A model generated the notes under the pieces. It saw only the letters and a program-made list of their open reading frames with translations. It was not told where the DNA came from and searched no databases. From assembly GCF_900105585.1 (NCBI RefSeq), contig NZ_FNRT01000002.1, forward strand, positions 2,108,001 through 2,172,000: DNA of 64,000 nt, in the 5' to 3' direction. This document shows, one piece after another, positions 47,321 through 55,850 of this stretch. The DNA is from Nocardioides exalbidus. Its GTDB lineage: Bacteria; Actinomycetota; Actinomycetes; Propionibacteriales; Nocardioidaceae. Positions within the stretch are counted from its first letter, which is position 1. Every line of letters starts with the position of its first letter. The translations under genes were made by a program, and so were the position numbers.

Positions 47321-48358
47321 TCAGGCGAGCCAGGCCGCGATGTCCGCCTTCGCGTCCGCGACGACGTCGGAGGGCGCCCGGGAGGCCTCGAACGACATCT
47401 CCGCCAGCCGGGCGAGGGTGGCGTCGTCGAGCTCGTGGGCCGCGCGCATCGTGGCGTACTGGCCGGCGAGCCGGGAGCCGAAGAGCAGCGGGTCGTCGGC
47501 GCCCAGGGCGACCGTCGCCCCGGCTGCGAGCAGCTGGGGGAGCGGCACGGACGTGAGGTCGGAGTAGACCCCGAGCGAGACGTTGGAGACCGGGCACACC
47601 TCGAGCGCGACGCCCGCCTCGACGATGCGGTCGAGCAGCGCCGGGTCCTCCGCGCTGCGTACGCCGTGCCCGAGCCGCTGCGCGCCGAGGCTGTCCAGGC
47701 ACTGGCGCACGTGGTCGGGCCCGCGCAGCTCGCCACCGTGGGGCGCCAGCAGCAGGCCCGCGCGCTCGGCGATCCGGAACGCACCCTCGAAGTCGGCGGT
47801 GGTGCCGCGGCGCTCGTCGTTGGAGAGCCCGAACCCGACGACCCCGCGACCGGCGTACTGGCCGGCGAGCCGGGCGAGGGTGCGGGCGTCGAGGGGGTGC
47901 CGCGTGCGGTTGGCCGCGACGACCACGGCGATCCCGAGCCCGGTGCGCTCGGAGGCGTCGCGCACGCAGTCGAGCACCAGGTCGGTGAACTCGGTGATGC
48001 CGCCGAACCTCGCCGCGTAGCCGCTCGGGTCCACCTGGATCTCCAGCCACCTGCCCCCGTCCCGCACGTCGTCCTCGGCCGCCTCGAGCACGAGTCGTCG
48101 TACGTCGTCGGGCATGCGCAGCACCGAGCGCGCCACGTCGTAGAGCCGCTGGAAGCGGAACCAGCCCTTCTCGTCGGCCGCGCTGAGCTGCGGGGGCCAC
48201 TCCTCGACGAGCGAGTCGGGCAGCACGATGCCGTCGCGCTCGGCGAGCTCGAGGAGCGTGGCGTGGCGCATGGAGCCGGTGAAGTGGAGGTGCAGGTGCG
48301 CCTTCGGCAGCTCCGAGACCTCACGCCGCCGCTCCACCTCGTCCACCATGCCCGGCAT
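47321..48358 (-). CDS. add: Adenosine deaminase
   Basis: A 345-residue metal-dependent TIM-barrel deaminase that turns adenosine or deoxyadenosine into inosine. Zinc ligands are in LPKAHLHLHFTGSM near residue 18, the catalytic glutamate region is APHGGELRGP, followed by LGHGVRS, CPVSNVSLG and the final ALGADDPLLFGS. The HLHLHFTGS variant instead of HLHLDGS is frequent in actinobacterial add-like proteins, so a related substrate remains possible. ATG 48358 has GAGG eight bases upstream; the frame continues to 48550, but there it is antisense to the tRNA-Trp gene. Confidence 0.88.
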   Translation of the reverse strand: MPGMVDEVERRREVSELPKAHLHLHFTGSMRHATLLELAERDGIVLPDSLVEEWPPQLSAADEKGWFRFQRLYDVARSVLRMPDDVRRLVLEAAEDDVRDGGRWLEIQVDPSGYAARFGGITEFTDLVLDCVRDASERTGLGIAVVVAANRTRHPLDARTLARLAGQYAGRGVVGFGLSNDERRGTTADFEGAFRIAERAGLLLAPHGGELRGPDHVRQCLDSLGAQRLGHGVRSAEDPALLDRIVEAGVALEVCPVSNVSLGVYSDLTSVPLPQLLAAGATVALGADDPLLFGSRLAGQYATMRAAHELDDATLARLAEMSFEASRAPSDVVADAKADIAAWLA

Positions 48359-48372
48359 CGTAGGCACCTCGG

Positions 48373-48403
48373 TTCGACCCGGCATGGGTCGGCCCCGTAT
48401 GCT
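48373..48403 (+). promoter_or_regulatory. Possible promoter of the tRNA-Trp-secE-nusG unit
   Basis: TTCGAC (48373-48378) and TATGCT (48398-48403) are separated by 19 bases and point towards the tRNA-Trp gene about 60 bases on. The spacing is longer than ideal. Confidence 0.35.
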
Positions 48404-48465
48404 TCCGGATTGGTGGTTTCGCCAGATGCTTCGGCATGCCCCCAGCGATGGGGATCGACCACCGG

Positions 48466-48538
48466 AGGGCACTAGCTCAACTGGCAGAGCATCGGTCTCC
48501 AAAACCGAAGGTTGGGGGTTCAAGTCCCTCGTGCCCTG
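48466..48538 (+). tRNA. tRNA-Trp (CCA)
   Basis: Acceptor AGGGCAC pairs with GTGCCCT; the anticodon loop CTCCAAA gives CCA (48499-48501); the T arm is GGGGG-TTCAAGT-CCCTC. It is directly ahead of secE, the common arrangement in actinobacteria. Confidence 0.96.
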
Positions 48539-48579
48539 CGAGAGAAGCACTGCAACGCAACGACGAGAAGGTGGAAGAC

Positions 48580-48837
48580 GTGGCCGACGGCAACGCGGTT
48601 CAGGACCGGCGCGACTCGCGCGGCGACGACCGTGGGCGCACCAGCCCCGCCACGTTCCTGCGTCAGGTGGTGGCCGAGCTCCGCAAGGTGGTGTGGCCCA
48701 CCCAGCAGCAGCTGATCACCTACTTCTTCGTCGTGCTGGTGTTCGTCATCGTGATGATGATCCTGGTGACGGTGCTCGACCTGGCGTTCGGAAAGCTGGT
48801 CTTCGAGCTCTTCACCGGCGGCAGCAGCGTCCAGTGA
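48580..48837 (+). CDS. secE: Preprotein translocase subunit SecE
   Basis: An 85-residue clamp subunit of the SecYEG channel. A charged N-terminus is followed by the conserved cytoplasmic amphipathic helix TFLRQVVAELRKVVWPTQQQ, with the invariant VVWP, and a single transmembrane helix YFFVVLVFVIVMMILVTVL. The GTG at 48580 is preceded by AAGG at eight bases; the GTG at 48571 would add three residues. The longer frame upstream runs through tRNA-Trp and is not coding. nusG follows after 50 bases. Confidence 0.93.
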   Translation: MADGNAVQDRRDSRGDDRGRTSPATFLRQVVAELRKVVWPTQQQLITYFFVVLVFVIVMMILVTVLDLAFGKLVFELFTGGSSVQ

Positions 48838-48887
48838 CGACCGGGGACCCTGTTCCCCACCCCCAGCAACGAACTACGGAGTGAGAC

Positions 48888-49754
48888 GTGTCTGACAACT
48901 TTGACGTGGACCAGGTCGACGACCAGGTCGACTCCGACGTCGAGGAGACCCTCGAGGACGACCTCGAGGCCACCGAGGACACGGTCGAGGAGACCGACGA
49001 GGTCACCGACGAGGTCACCGGCGAGCTCGAGGACGCCGACGAGGCGGACGAGGTCGACTCCGCCGACGTGGACTCCGACGACGAGGACTCTGACGACGAG
49101 GACTCCGACGACGCGCCTGCCGAGGCCGAGGAGAACGACCCGCTCGAGGCGTTCCGCCGCGAGCTGTGGGCCAAGCCCGGCGACTGGTTCGTCGTGCACA
49201 CCTACTCCGGCATGGAGAAGCGGGTCAAGCACAACCTCGAGAACCGCATCATCTCCCTCAACATGGAGGACTACATCCACGAGATCGTGGTCCCCACCGA
49301 GGAGGTCGCGGAGATCAAGAACGGCCAGCGCAAGATGGTCACGCGCACCGTCCTCCCCGGCTACGTCCTGGTCCGCATGGACCTCACCGACGAGTCCTGG
49401 TCCGCCGTGCGCCACACGCCGTCGGTCACCGGCTTCGTGGGCCACAGCCACCAGCCCGTGCCGCTGAGCATGAGCGAGGTCGAGGACATGCTCGCCCCGG
49501 CCGTCGTGGCCGTCGCCGAGGCCGAGGCAGCCGCCTCGGGCGAGAAGGGCTCCTCCACCACGCCGCGCAAGCCGGTCGAGGTCGCCGACTTCGACGTCTC
49601 CGACTCGGTCATGGTGGTCGACGGTCCGTTCGCCACGCTCCACGCGACGATCACCGAGATCAACGCCGAGTCCCAGCGCGTCAAGGCGCTCGTCGAGATC
49701 TTCGGCCGCGAGACCCCGGTCGAGCTGTCGTTCAGCCAGATCCAGAAGGTCTGA
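48888..49754 (+). CDS. nusG: Transcription termination/antitermination protein NusG
   Basis: NusG binds RNA polymerase and links transcription to translation or Rho. The 288-residue protein has an acidic N-terminal extension of about 90 residues (Asp/Glu-rich), then the NGN domain beginning at [22 protein letters not shown] and including [15 protein letters not shown], a linker with [16 protein letters not shown], and the KOW domain [20 protein letters not shown] with [14 protein letters not shown]. The acidic extension and the inter-domain insert are longer than in E. coli NusG (181 residues) but recur in actinobacteria. It starts with GTG 48888 after ACGGAGTGAGAC. Confidence 0.95.
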   Translation: MSDNFDVDQVDDQVDSDVEETLEDDLEATEDTVEETDEVTDEVTGELEDADEADEVDSADVDSDDEDSDDEDSDDAPAEAEENDPLEAFRRELWAKPGDWFVVHTYSGMEKRVKHNLENRIISLNMEDYIHEIVVPTEEVAEIKNGQRKMVTRTVLPGYVLVRMDLTDESWSAVRHTPSVTGFVGHSHQPVPLSMSEVEDMLAPAVVAVAEAEAAASGEKGSSTTPRKPVEVADFDVSDSVMVVDGPFATLHATITEINAESQRVKALVEIFGRETPVELSFSQIQKV

Positions 49755-49759
49755 GCCCC

Positions 49760-49943
49760 GAAGTCCGAGCCTGCGAGGACTTCGCAGGGCGAAGAGATTG
49801 AGGAGCGTCGACCCGGACGCGCTGCGAAGCGAGCGGCCGGGTGACGCGTCTCGAAATCCACCCGGGTGGTTCCGATTTCACGAGGAGCCGCTCGGGAGCG
49901 ACAATGAAGTAGCGACAACCCGTGGCAGAGGACAGGTGTCCTC
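49760..49943 (+). promoter_or_regulatory. Structured leader between nusG and rplK
   Basis: Four hairpin-forming segments fill this region: GAAGTCC/GGACTTC (49760-49783), which competes with CCTGCGA/TCGCAGG (49770-49788); an imperfect arm CCCGG...CCGGG around CGCTGCGAAGCG (about 49811-49843); GAAATC/GATTTC enclosing CCACCCGGGTGG (49853-49879); and GAGGACA/TGTCCTC (49928-49943). The rplK-rplA leader is where ribosomal protein L1 binds in other bacteria for autogenous control, so a regulatory role is likely. Confidence 0.55.
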
Positions 49944-49974
49944 GTCATGACCACACGAGAGAAAGAAGAAGGCA

Positions 49975-50403
49975 ATGCCTCCCAAGAAGAAGATCGCCGC
50001 ACTCGTCAAGGTGCAGCTGCAGGCCGGTTCGGCCACCCCGGCCCCGCCGGTCGGTACGGCGCTCGGTCCGCACGGCGTCAACATCATGGACTTCTGCAAG
50101 GCCTACAACGCCCAGACCGAGTCCATGCGCGGCAACGTGATCCCCGTCGAGATCACCATCTACGAGGACCGCACGTTCGACTTCATCACCAAGACCCCGC
50201 CGGCCGCCGAGCTCATCAAGAAGGCTGCCGGTCTCTCCAAGGGCTCCGGCGTCCCGCACAAGGAGAAGGTCGGCAAGCTGACCAAGGACCAGGTCCGCGA
50301 GATCGCGACCACCAAGCTGCCCGACCTCAACGCCAACGACATCGACGCGGCCATGAAGATCGTCGAGGGCACTGCGCGCTCGATGGGCATCACGACCGAC
50401 TGA
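49975..50403 (+). CDS. rplK: 50S ribosomal protein L11
   Basis: L11 (142 residues) forms the GTPase-associated centre with the 23S rRNA stalk base and L10/L12, and is the binding neighbourhood of thiopeptide antibiotics and RelA activation. The sequence has the expected [21 protein letters not shown] with the proline-rich switch, [15 protein letters not shown] and the C-terminal RNA-binding domain with [21 protein letters not shown] precedes the ATG as ribosome binding site. rplA follows after 62 bases. Confidence 0.98.
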   Translation: MPPKKKIAALVKVQLQAGSATPAPPVGTALGPHGVNIMDFCKAYNAQTESMRGNVIPVEITIYEDRTFDFITKTPPAAELIKKAAGLSKGSGVPHKEKVGKLTKDQVREIATTKLPDLNANDIDAAMKIVEGTARSMGITTD

Positions 50404-50465
50404 CTCGTGGGAGAGCCGCGCTGGCTCGCTAACCACATCCTTCGCACCAGAGAAACGAGAAGACC

Positions 50466-51188
50466 ATGCAGCGCAGCAAGACCTACCGCGCGGCGGCAGA
50501 GTCGTTCGACCAGGACGAGATCTTCGCCCCGCTTGCCGCCATCAAGATCGCCAAGGGCGGCTCCAAGAAGAAGTTCGACGAGACCCTCGACGTCGTCATG
50601 CGCCTGGGTGTCGACCCGCGCAAGGCCGACCAGATGGTCCGCGGCACCGTCAACCTCCCGCACGGCACCGGCAAGACCGCCCGTGTCCTCGTGTTCGCCA
50701 ACGCCGACAAGGCCGAGGCTGCCCGTGAGGCCGGCGCCGAGTTCGTCGGTGGCGACGAGCTGATCGAGAAGGTCGCCGGCGGCTGGCTCGACTTCGACGC
50801 CGTCGTCGCGACGCCCGACATGATGGGCAAGGTCGGTCGCCTCGGCCGCGTCCTCGGCCCGCGCTCGCTCATGCCGAACCCGAAGACCGGCACGGTGACC
50901 CCCGACGTCGCCAAGGCCGTCACGGACATCAAGGGCGGCAAGATCGAGTTCCGCGTCGACCGCCACGCCAACCTGCACTTCATCATCGGCAAGGCCTCGT
51001 TCACCGAGACCCAGCTCGCGGAGAACTACGCCGCGGCGCTCGACGAGGTGCTCCGACTGAAGCCGGCCAGCTCCAAGGGCCGCTACATCAAGAAGATCAC
51101 CGTCTCCACGACGATGGGCCCGGGCATCCAGGTCGACCCGAACCGCGTCAAGAACGTCGCTGCCGAGGACGAGTCCGCCGAGGCCTGA
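50466..51188 (+). CDS. rplA: 50S ribosomal protein L1
   Basis: L1 (240 residues) forms the mobile stalk at the ribosomal E site and in many bacteria represses its own rplK-rplA mRNA. Family motifs are [56 protein letters not shown] and [33 protein letters not shown] upstream serves as ribosome binding region. A strong hairpin terminator follows 17 bases after the stop. Confidence 0.98.
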   Translation: MQRSKTYRAAAESFDQDEIFAPLAAIKIAKGGSKKKFDETLDVVMRLGVDPRKADQMVRGTVNLPHGTGKTARVLVFANADKAEAAREAGAEFVGGDELIEKVAGGWLDFDAVVATPDMMGKVGRLGRVLGPRSLMPNPKTGTVTPDVAKAVTDIKGGKIEFRVDRHANLHFIIGKASFTETQLAENYAAALDEVLRLKPASSKGRYIKKITVSTTMGPGIQVDPNRVKNVAAEDESAEA

Positions 51189-51204
51189 TCCACCGCAGCC
51201 AGCC

Positions 51205-51236
51205 GGCCCGGTCGCCCCTGCGGGGGCGCCCGGGCC
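51205..51236 (+). terminator. rplKA terminator
   Basis: GGCCCGG-T-CGCCCC (51205-51218) pairs with GGGGCG-C-CCGGGCC (51223-51236) with one internal mismatch and a TGCG loop. Confidence 0.85.
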
Positions 51237-51354
51237 GTCCTGCATTTCGGGCCCCGGCGCCGTTTCGGTGTGGAACCATCGGGTAGGAAGGCGTCGGGCA
51301 TCCAGCCCTCGTCCAGCCGGTCCGGCTCACCCACGCATCGCCAGGAGATCCACC

Positions 51355-52218
51355 ATGCGCGTCACCCCTCTTGCCCGCCGCCTCGGCACTGCCGCCCTGG
51401 TGCTGACGATCGGCGTCGGCGTCACCTCCTGCAGCAGCGACGACTCGAGCGCCTCTGACTCCTCGAGCTCGGCCACGGACGAGAGCACCGACGCAGGCGC
51501 CGACTCCAGCGAGTCGCCGAGCGAGGAGCCCAGCGAGACGACGGCAGCGCTCGCCGAGCTCTCGAGCGCCGACTTCTACCCGTCCGTGATGGCGGCGATG
51601 AAGGAGGCGGAGACCTTCAACTTCTCCACCACCTCGGGCGCCTCGGGCCAGACCCAGGAGATGACGGGCCAGGCGCGCTTCGGCGACAACGGCGTCGAGA
51701 TGAAGGCCTCGAGCACCGGCGCGCAGGCGATGGACATCGTCCTGCTCGACCAGGTCATGTACATGAAGTCCCCCGACCTCGGCACGGGCGACAAGTGGAT
51801 CAAGATCGACCTGAGCGACCCGAACTCGCTCTTCGGCATGATCGGCAAGGCCACCGACCCGGAGGTCATGTTCCAGGCCATGGAGAAGCCGAAGAAGCTC
51901 GAGCTGGTCGGCTCCGAGGAGGTCGACGGCGTCGAGACCAACCACTACCGGATCACCCTGGACCCGTCGAAGTACCTCGACGCGATGGGCTTCCCGGCCT
52001 CGATGGCCGACATGCTCCCGAAGGAGCTGGTGACCGAGATGTGGGTCGACGGCGACAACCTCCCCCGCAAGTTCTCCCAGACCATGGAGATCCCGAGCGC
52101 CGCCGGCGGTGCGTCCTCGAGCTCGACCAGCGAGGGCACCTACTCCGACTTCGGCACCGAGGTCGACATCGAGGCCCCGCCGGCCGACGAGGTCACCGAG
52201 GACTTCCCGGGCGCCTGA
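51355..52218 (+). CDS. Secreted lipoprotein, LppX/LprG-like fold
   Basis: A 287-residue lipoprotein. The signal peptide ends in the lipobox GVTSC (Cys near residue 23), followed by a Ser/Asp/Glu-rich linker of about 40 residues. The mature domain has repeating strands (TFNFSTTSGASGQTQEMTGQ, MDIVLLDQVMYMKSPDLG, KWIKIDLSDP, VDGVETNHYRITLDPSKYL, ELVTEMWVDGDNLPRKFSQT), the pattern of the mycobacterial LppX_LprAFG family, which carries lipids between the membrane and envelope. That assignment is from pattern only. AGGAG lies eight bases before the ATG. A 17-bp perfect terminator follows. Confidence 0.82.
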   Translation: MRVTPLARRLGTAALVLTIGVGVTSCSSDDSSASDSSSSATDESTDAGADSSESPSEEPSETTAALAELSSADFYPSVMAAMKEAETFNFSTTSGASGQTQEMTGQARFGDNGVEMKASSTGAQAMDIVLLDQVMYMKSPDLGTGDKWIKIDLSDPNSLFGMIGKATDPEVMFQAMEKPKKLELVGSEEVDGVETNHYRITLDPSKYLDAMGFPASMADMLPKELVTEMWVDGDNLPRKFSQTMEIPSAAGGASSSSTSEGTYSDFGTEVDIEAPPADEVTEDFPGA

Positions 52219-52253
52219 GCCCGGCCGCCGGACTGCCAGCCCTTCCGACGACA

Positions 52254-52292
52254 CGAGGGGCGTACGCCGCACACAGCGGCGTACGCCCCTCG
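52254..52292. terminator. 17-bp perfect hairpin between convergent genes
   Basis: CGAGGGGCGTACGCCGC (52254-52270) pairs perfectly with GCGGCGTACGCCCCTCG (52276-52292) around ACACA. It should terminate both the lipoprotein and the DnaB-like transcripts. Confidence 0.9.
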
Positions 52293-52324
52293 TCGCACGT
52301 CAGTCGTACGTCAGGTCCCGGGGG

Positions 52325-53314
52325 TCACTCCACGAAGACGCGCTCGTCGATCAGCTGCTCCTTGACCTCCGCGCCCTCGGACTCGTAGCGGCCCTGGTCG
52401 AAGCGCGTGCGGAACTGGAGCACGACGCCGTCGCGGCCGAAGCGGTTCTTCTCCACCGAGAGGACGGCGAAGTCCTTGAACCGCTCGGCGTTGTTGAGGT
52501 CGTAGGTCAGGTGGTGGCGCGCGACGATGTCGAACTTGTTGTTGAGCACCATCACCACGTCGGCCTCGTAGGCCAGGGCGCTCGAGCCGCGCAGGTCGTT
52601 GGCCCGCATCCGCCGACCGGAGCGCAGTGCCTCCTTGTCGGCCGCCGCGATCGCGAGGACCGGCGCGCCGATGTCGATGGCGAGGTCCTTGAGGCCCTCG
52701 ACGATCTCGGTCGACCTGGCCTCGTCGCCCTGCTGGTGCGACTTGACCTTCTGGAGGTAGTCGACGACGACGAGCGGCACGCTGCCGGCGATCTCGGTGA
52801 CGGTCGCGATCGTCTCCTGGATCGCCGTCAGGTCGGTCCGGGTGCCGGTCGAGCGGTGCAGGAACAGCAGGTCGGAGTACTGCTGCATCCGGGCCAGGGC
52901 CTCGGGACCGGCGGGCACGGACTCCATGCGGTGCTCGAGCGAGCTGACCCACAGGTCGTCGAAGATCGAGCGGATGTTGTTGACCCGCACCATGTCGGAC
53001 TCGTCGAGCTCGCCGGCCTCGAGGGCCAGCAGCTTCTGGGTGATGTCCTCGGCGTCGTGCTCGTAGGAGAAGTAGAGGACCGGACGCCCGCTGGCGGCGT
53101 TGTTGCGCGCGATCTGCAGCGCGAAGGTCGACTTGCCCATGCCCTGCGGGCCGGCGAGGAGCAGCAGCGAGCCGGCACGCATGCCGCCGCCGATCTGCGG
53201 GTCGAGGCCGCCGAAGCCGGTCTTCCACACCCGGCCGGCCGCGTTGCGGCCGGTGAGCATGCGCTCGTCGCTGCGCGCGAGCGAGACCCCGACGGTCGTG
53301 AGCTGGTCATCCAC
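52325..53314 (-). CDS. DnaB-like RecA-fold ATPase without the helicase N-domain
   Basis: A 329-residue ATPase that matches the C-terminal motor of the replicative helicase Dna[21 protein letters not shown] leads into Walker [10 protein letters not shown] at about residues 55-63; [23 protein letters not shown] is the H1a region; [12 protein letters not shown] is Walker [21 protein letters not shown] and the arginine-containing [15 protein letters not shown] resemble the DnaB L2 loop and arginine finger region. The DnaB N-terminal domain that binds primase is missing. It could be an orphan RecA-family motor or regulator. GTG 53314 is the start. It is reverse to the ribosomal protein genes on both sides. 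Confidence 0.8.
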   Translation of the reverse strand: MDDQLTTVGVSLARSDERMLTGRNAAGRVWKTGFGGLDPQIGGGMRAGSLLLLAGPQGMGKSTFALQIARNNAASGRPVLYFSYEHDAEDITQKLLALEAGELDESDMVRVNNIRSIFDDLWVSSLEHRMESVPAGPEALARMQQYSDLLFLHRSTGTRTDLTAIQETIATVTEIAGSVPLVVVDYLQKVKSHQQGDEARSTEIVEGLKDLAIDIGAPVLAIAAADKEALRSGRRMRANDLRGSSALAYEADVVMVLNNKFDIVARHHLTYDLNNAERFKDFAVLSVEKNRFGRDGVVLQFRTRFDQGRYESEGAEVKEQLIDERVFVE

Positions 53315-53397
53315 GTCGACAATGGAACCAGCCGCACGCTCCGGCGGCAGCCGAATGCCGGAGTTCGCGGCGTGAGCCGCCTCGCGTCCGTGACGAT

Positions 53398-53426
53398 TTG
53401 GCGGGGCCCGAGTCGGCGCGTACTGT
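53398..53426 (+). promoter_or_regulatory. Promoter of rplJL
   Basis: TTGGCG (53398-53403) and TACTGT (53421-53426) are separated by 17 bases, a good vegetative-type promoter. It would give a leader of about 180 nucleotides before rplJ. Confidence 0.6.
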
Positions 53427-53540
53427 TCCCCTCGAAACCAAAGACCGCAGGTTCATCACGGGCTCCAACGCTCGGGATGCGAAGGTTCGCAGCAGCGGAC
53501 GGCCGGCGCAGGTGACAGAGCAGCGATGCAGATCGCACCA

Positions 53541-53564
53541 CGCCCTGAGCCTGTGCTCAGGGCG
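53541..53564 (+). terminator. Attenuator-like hairpin in the rplJ leader
   Basis: CGCCCTGAGC (53541-53550) pairs perfectly with GCTCAGGGCG (53555-53564) around CTGT and is followed by TTCGTCGTCTGT. Sitting 50 bases before rplJ, it could act as a conditional terminator in an L10-type leader. An upstream TGCGAA/TTCGCA hairpin could be part of the switch. Confidence 0.6.
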
Positions 53565-53613
53565 TTCGTCGTCTGTGGGCCCGAGACCGGTGGTCAACCC
53601 CGGAAGGAGACCC

Positions 53614-54279
53614 ATGGCGCGGGCAGACAAGACTGCCGCCGTTGCGGAGATCGTTGACTCGTTCAACGACTCGGCCGGCGCTGTACTGACCGAGTACCGC
53701 GGGCTCACCGTGAAGCAGCTGCAGGACCTGCGGCGAGCCCTCGGCGAGAACGCCAACTACGCCGTGGTCAAGAACACGCTGGCCAAGATCGCCGCCACCG
53801 AGGTGGGCATCGAAGGCTTCGACGACCTGCTGACCGGCCCCACCGCCATCGCCTTCATCAATGGAGACGTGGTCGAGGCTGCCAAGGGTCTGCGTGACTT
53901 TGCCAAGGCGAACCCCGCCCTTGTGATCAAGGGTGGAGTCCTCGACGGCAAGCCCCTCGACGCTGCAGAGGTGGCCAAGCTGGCCGACCTCGAGTCGCGC
54001 GAGGTGCTCATGGGCAAGCTGGCGGGCGCGATGCTCGCGAGCCTCTCCCAGGCCGTCTACCTGCTCAACGCGCCGATCGCCCAGGCCGCCCGCCTCGCGG
54101 GTGCGCTCCAGGCCAAGGCCGAGCAGGACCCCACGATCCTCGCAGGTGGTGCCGGCACGCCGGCTGCTCCGGCTGCCGAGGACGCCCCGGTCGAGGAGGC
54201 CGCTTCCTCGGAGGCGACCGACGAGCCCGAGGCGACCGACGAGGCAGCCGAGCCGGCCGCCGAGTCCACCGACGCCTGA
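53614..54279 (+). CDS. rplJ: 50S ribosomal protein L10
   Basis: L10 (221 residues) anchors L7/L12 dimers in the ribosomal stalk. The core starts [20 protein letters not shown] and has [35 protein letters not shown] and [14 protein letters not shown]. The C-terminal helix that binds L12 is followed by an acidic Ala/Glu/Pro tail of about 45 residues. GGAAGGAGA lies just before the ATG; the frame is open to 53398, but the upstream part is leader RNA. Confidence 0.97.
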   Translation: MARADKTAAVAEIVDSFNDSAGAVLTEYRGLTVKQLQDLRRALGENANYAVVKNTLAKIAATEVGIEGFDDLLTGPTAIAFINGDVVEAAKGLRDFAKANPALVIKGGVLDGKPLDAAEVAKLADLESREVLMGKLAGAMLASLSQAVYLLNAPIAQAARLAGALQAKAEQDPTILAGGAGTPAAPAAEDAPVEEAASSEATDEPEATDEAAEPAAESTDA

Positions 54280-54358
54280 GCCCAGGCCGACGTACACCAC
54301 CTGAAACCCCGGCGCTGCCGCACCTCGCGGCAGGGCCACAGACGAAAGGTTTGCCATC

Positions 54359-54751
54359 ATGGCGAAGCTCAGCACCGACGAGCTCCTTGACGCCTTCAAG
54401 GAGATGACCCTGATCGAGCTCTCCGAGTTCGTGAAGCAGTTCGAGGAGACCTTCGGCGTCACCGCCGCCGCCCCCGTCGCCGTGGCCGCCGCCCCGGCCG
54501 CCGGTGGTGCCGCTGGTGGCGACGCCGCCGCCGAGGAGAAGTCCGACTTCGAGGTCGTCCTCGAGGCCGCCGGCGACAAGAAGATCAACGTCATCAAGGA
54601 GGTGCGCGCCCTCACCTCCCTCGGCCTGAAGGAGGCCAAGGACCTCGTCGAGGCCGCGCCCAAGACGATCCTCGAGAGCGTCGACAAGGCTGCCGCGGAC
54701 AAGGCCAAGGAGGCCCTCGAGGCCGCCGGCGCCACCGTCACCGTCAAGTGA
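54359..54751 (+). CDS. rplL: 50S ribosomal protein L7/L12
   Basis: L7/L12 (130 residues) recruits translation GTPases to the ribosome. The N-terminal dimerisation helix pair ([20 protein letters not shown]) is followed by the Ala/Gly hinge ([19 protein letters not shown]) and the C-terminal domain [20 protein letters not shown] with [19 protein letters not shown]. It is 79 bases after rplJ in the standard rplJL operon and ends at a strong hairpin. rpoB is not directly behind it, unlike in many actinobacteria. Confidence 0.98.
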   Translation: MAKLSTDELLDAFKEMTLIELSEFVKQFEETFGVTAAAPVAVAAAPAAGGAAGGDAAAEEKSDFEVVLEAAGDKKINVIKEVRALTSLGLKEAKDLVEAAPKTILESVDKAAADKAKEALEAAGATVTVK

Positions 54752-54782
54752 CGATCCGCTAGCTGCTCCAGCACGTCCCAGC

Positions 54783-54816
54783 CGAGGGGCGGTCACCGAC
54801 AGGTGGCCGCCCCTCG
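54783..54816 (+). terminator. rplJL terminator
   Basis: CGAGGGGCGGTCACC (54783-54797) pairs with GGTGGCCGCCCCTCG (54802-54816), one wobble pair, GACA loop. Confidence 0.85.
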
Positions 54817-54919
54817 TGCCATCTCGGGACGAATTTCGTGGGCCCGGAGGCCTGTCGTCGCCCGCTCGTTGCTACTAGAGTTGGCGTCGTCGGTCGCGCA
54901 TCACGAAACGAGTCGCATC

Positions 54920-55768
54920 ATGCGCAACAAGCAGTCGGCGGCAACCTTGACCCGCCTCCTGGAGCACGCCCGCTACGAGGTGCTGCCCACGGCCACCACC
55001 GAGGACAAGGTGCTCGAGCACCTGCCGCGCGACCGCACCATCACGGTGACGGCGTCGCCGGCGAAGGGGCTCGACGCCACCTTCGACCTCGCCGAGCGGC
55101 TGGCGGGCCACGGCTACACCGCGGTCCCGCACATCGCGGCCCGGATGGTCACCGGCCGCACCGAGCTCTCGGAGATCGTCGACCGGCTCACCGGCAAGGG
55201 CATCACGAGCGTCTTCGTGCCCGGCGGTGACGCCGAGGCAGCCGGTGACTACCCCGATGCCCTCGCGCTGCTCGAGGACCTCAAGGACCTCGGCTCGCCG
55301 TTCAGCCACGTCGGGATCACCGGCTACCCCGAGTCGCACCCGACGATCCACGACGACCTGACGGTGCAGTCCATGTGGGACAAGCGGCGCTACGCCACCC
55401 ACATCGTCAGCAACCTCACCTTCGACCCCGCCGTCGTCAAGGACTGGGTACGCCGCCTCCGGACCCGCGGCGTGGCGATGCCGCTGCTGCTCGGCATCCC
55501 CGGCCCGGTCGAGCGCACGAAGCTGCTCGGCATGGCGACCAAGATCGGCGTCGGCGAGTCGACGAAGTTCCTCGCCAAGAACAAGGGCCTCTTCGCCCGC
55601 CTGGCCGCCCCCGGCGGCTTCACCGGGGAGAGCTTCCTCGAGAAGTGCGCGCCCGCGCTGGGCGAGGACGGCGCCCTCGTCGAGGGCCTCCACGTCTTCA
55701 CCTTCAACCAGATCGGCGAGACCGAGGCCTGGCGCACCGACATGCTCGAGCGCCTCCGCAACGGCTAG
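54920..55768 (+). CDS. Methylenetetrahydrofolate reductase (MetF-like)
   Basis: A 282-residue TIM-barrel flavoprotein of the MTHFR family, which interconverts methyl-THF and methylene-THF. ATTEDKVLEHLPRDRTITVTASPAKGLD at the N-terminus, GYTAVPHIAARMVTGRTEL, SVFVPGGDAEAAGDYPDALALL, VGITGYPESHP and HIVSNLTFDPAVVKDWV form the flavin and folate site. This variant differs from biosynthetic MetF and occurs next to corrinoid methyltransferase genes, where it would oxidise methyl-THF produced by the methyltransferases. The ATG at 54920 begins the conserved fold; the frame is open to 54803. It converges on the DUF1638 gene. Confidence 0.87.
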   Translation: MRNKQSAATLTRLLEHARYEVLPTATTEDKVLEHLPRDRTITVTASPAKGLDATFDLAERLAGHGYTAVPHIAARMVTGRTELSEIVDRLTGKGITSVFVPGGDAEAAGDYPDALALLEDLKDLGSPFSHVGITGYPESHPTIHDDLTVQSMWDKRRYATHIVSNLTFDPAVVKDWVRRLRTRGVAMPLLLGIPGPVERTKLLGMATKIGVGESTKFLAKNKGLFARLAAPGGFTGESFLEKCAPALGEDGALVEGLHVFTFNQIGETEAWRTDMLERLRNG

Positions 55769-55804
55769 CCCGCCGAGTCGGCAGAAACTTCTCAGGTCCG
55801 CGCT

Positions 55805-55831
55805 GAGTCGGCAGGAACTTTCTGCCGGCTC
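55805..55831. terminator. Hairpin between convergent metF and DUF1638 genes
   Basis: GAGTCGGCAG (55805-55814) pairs with CTGCCGGCTC (55822-55831), one wobble pair, around GAACTTT. A near copy, GAGTCGGCAGAAACTT, lies at 55775-55790. Confidence 0.65.
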
Positions 55832-55850
55832 GACGGGGTGGGGCGTCAGC

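Noticed and set aside
48359..48550. Extension of the adenosine deaminase frame to 48550
   Set aside because: It crosses tRNA-Trp in antisense; a start with a ribosome binding site exists at 48358.
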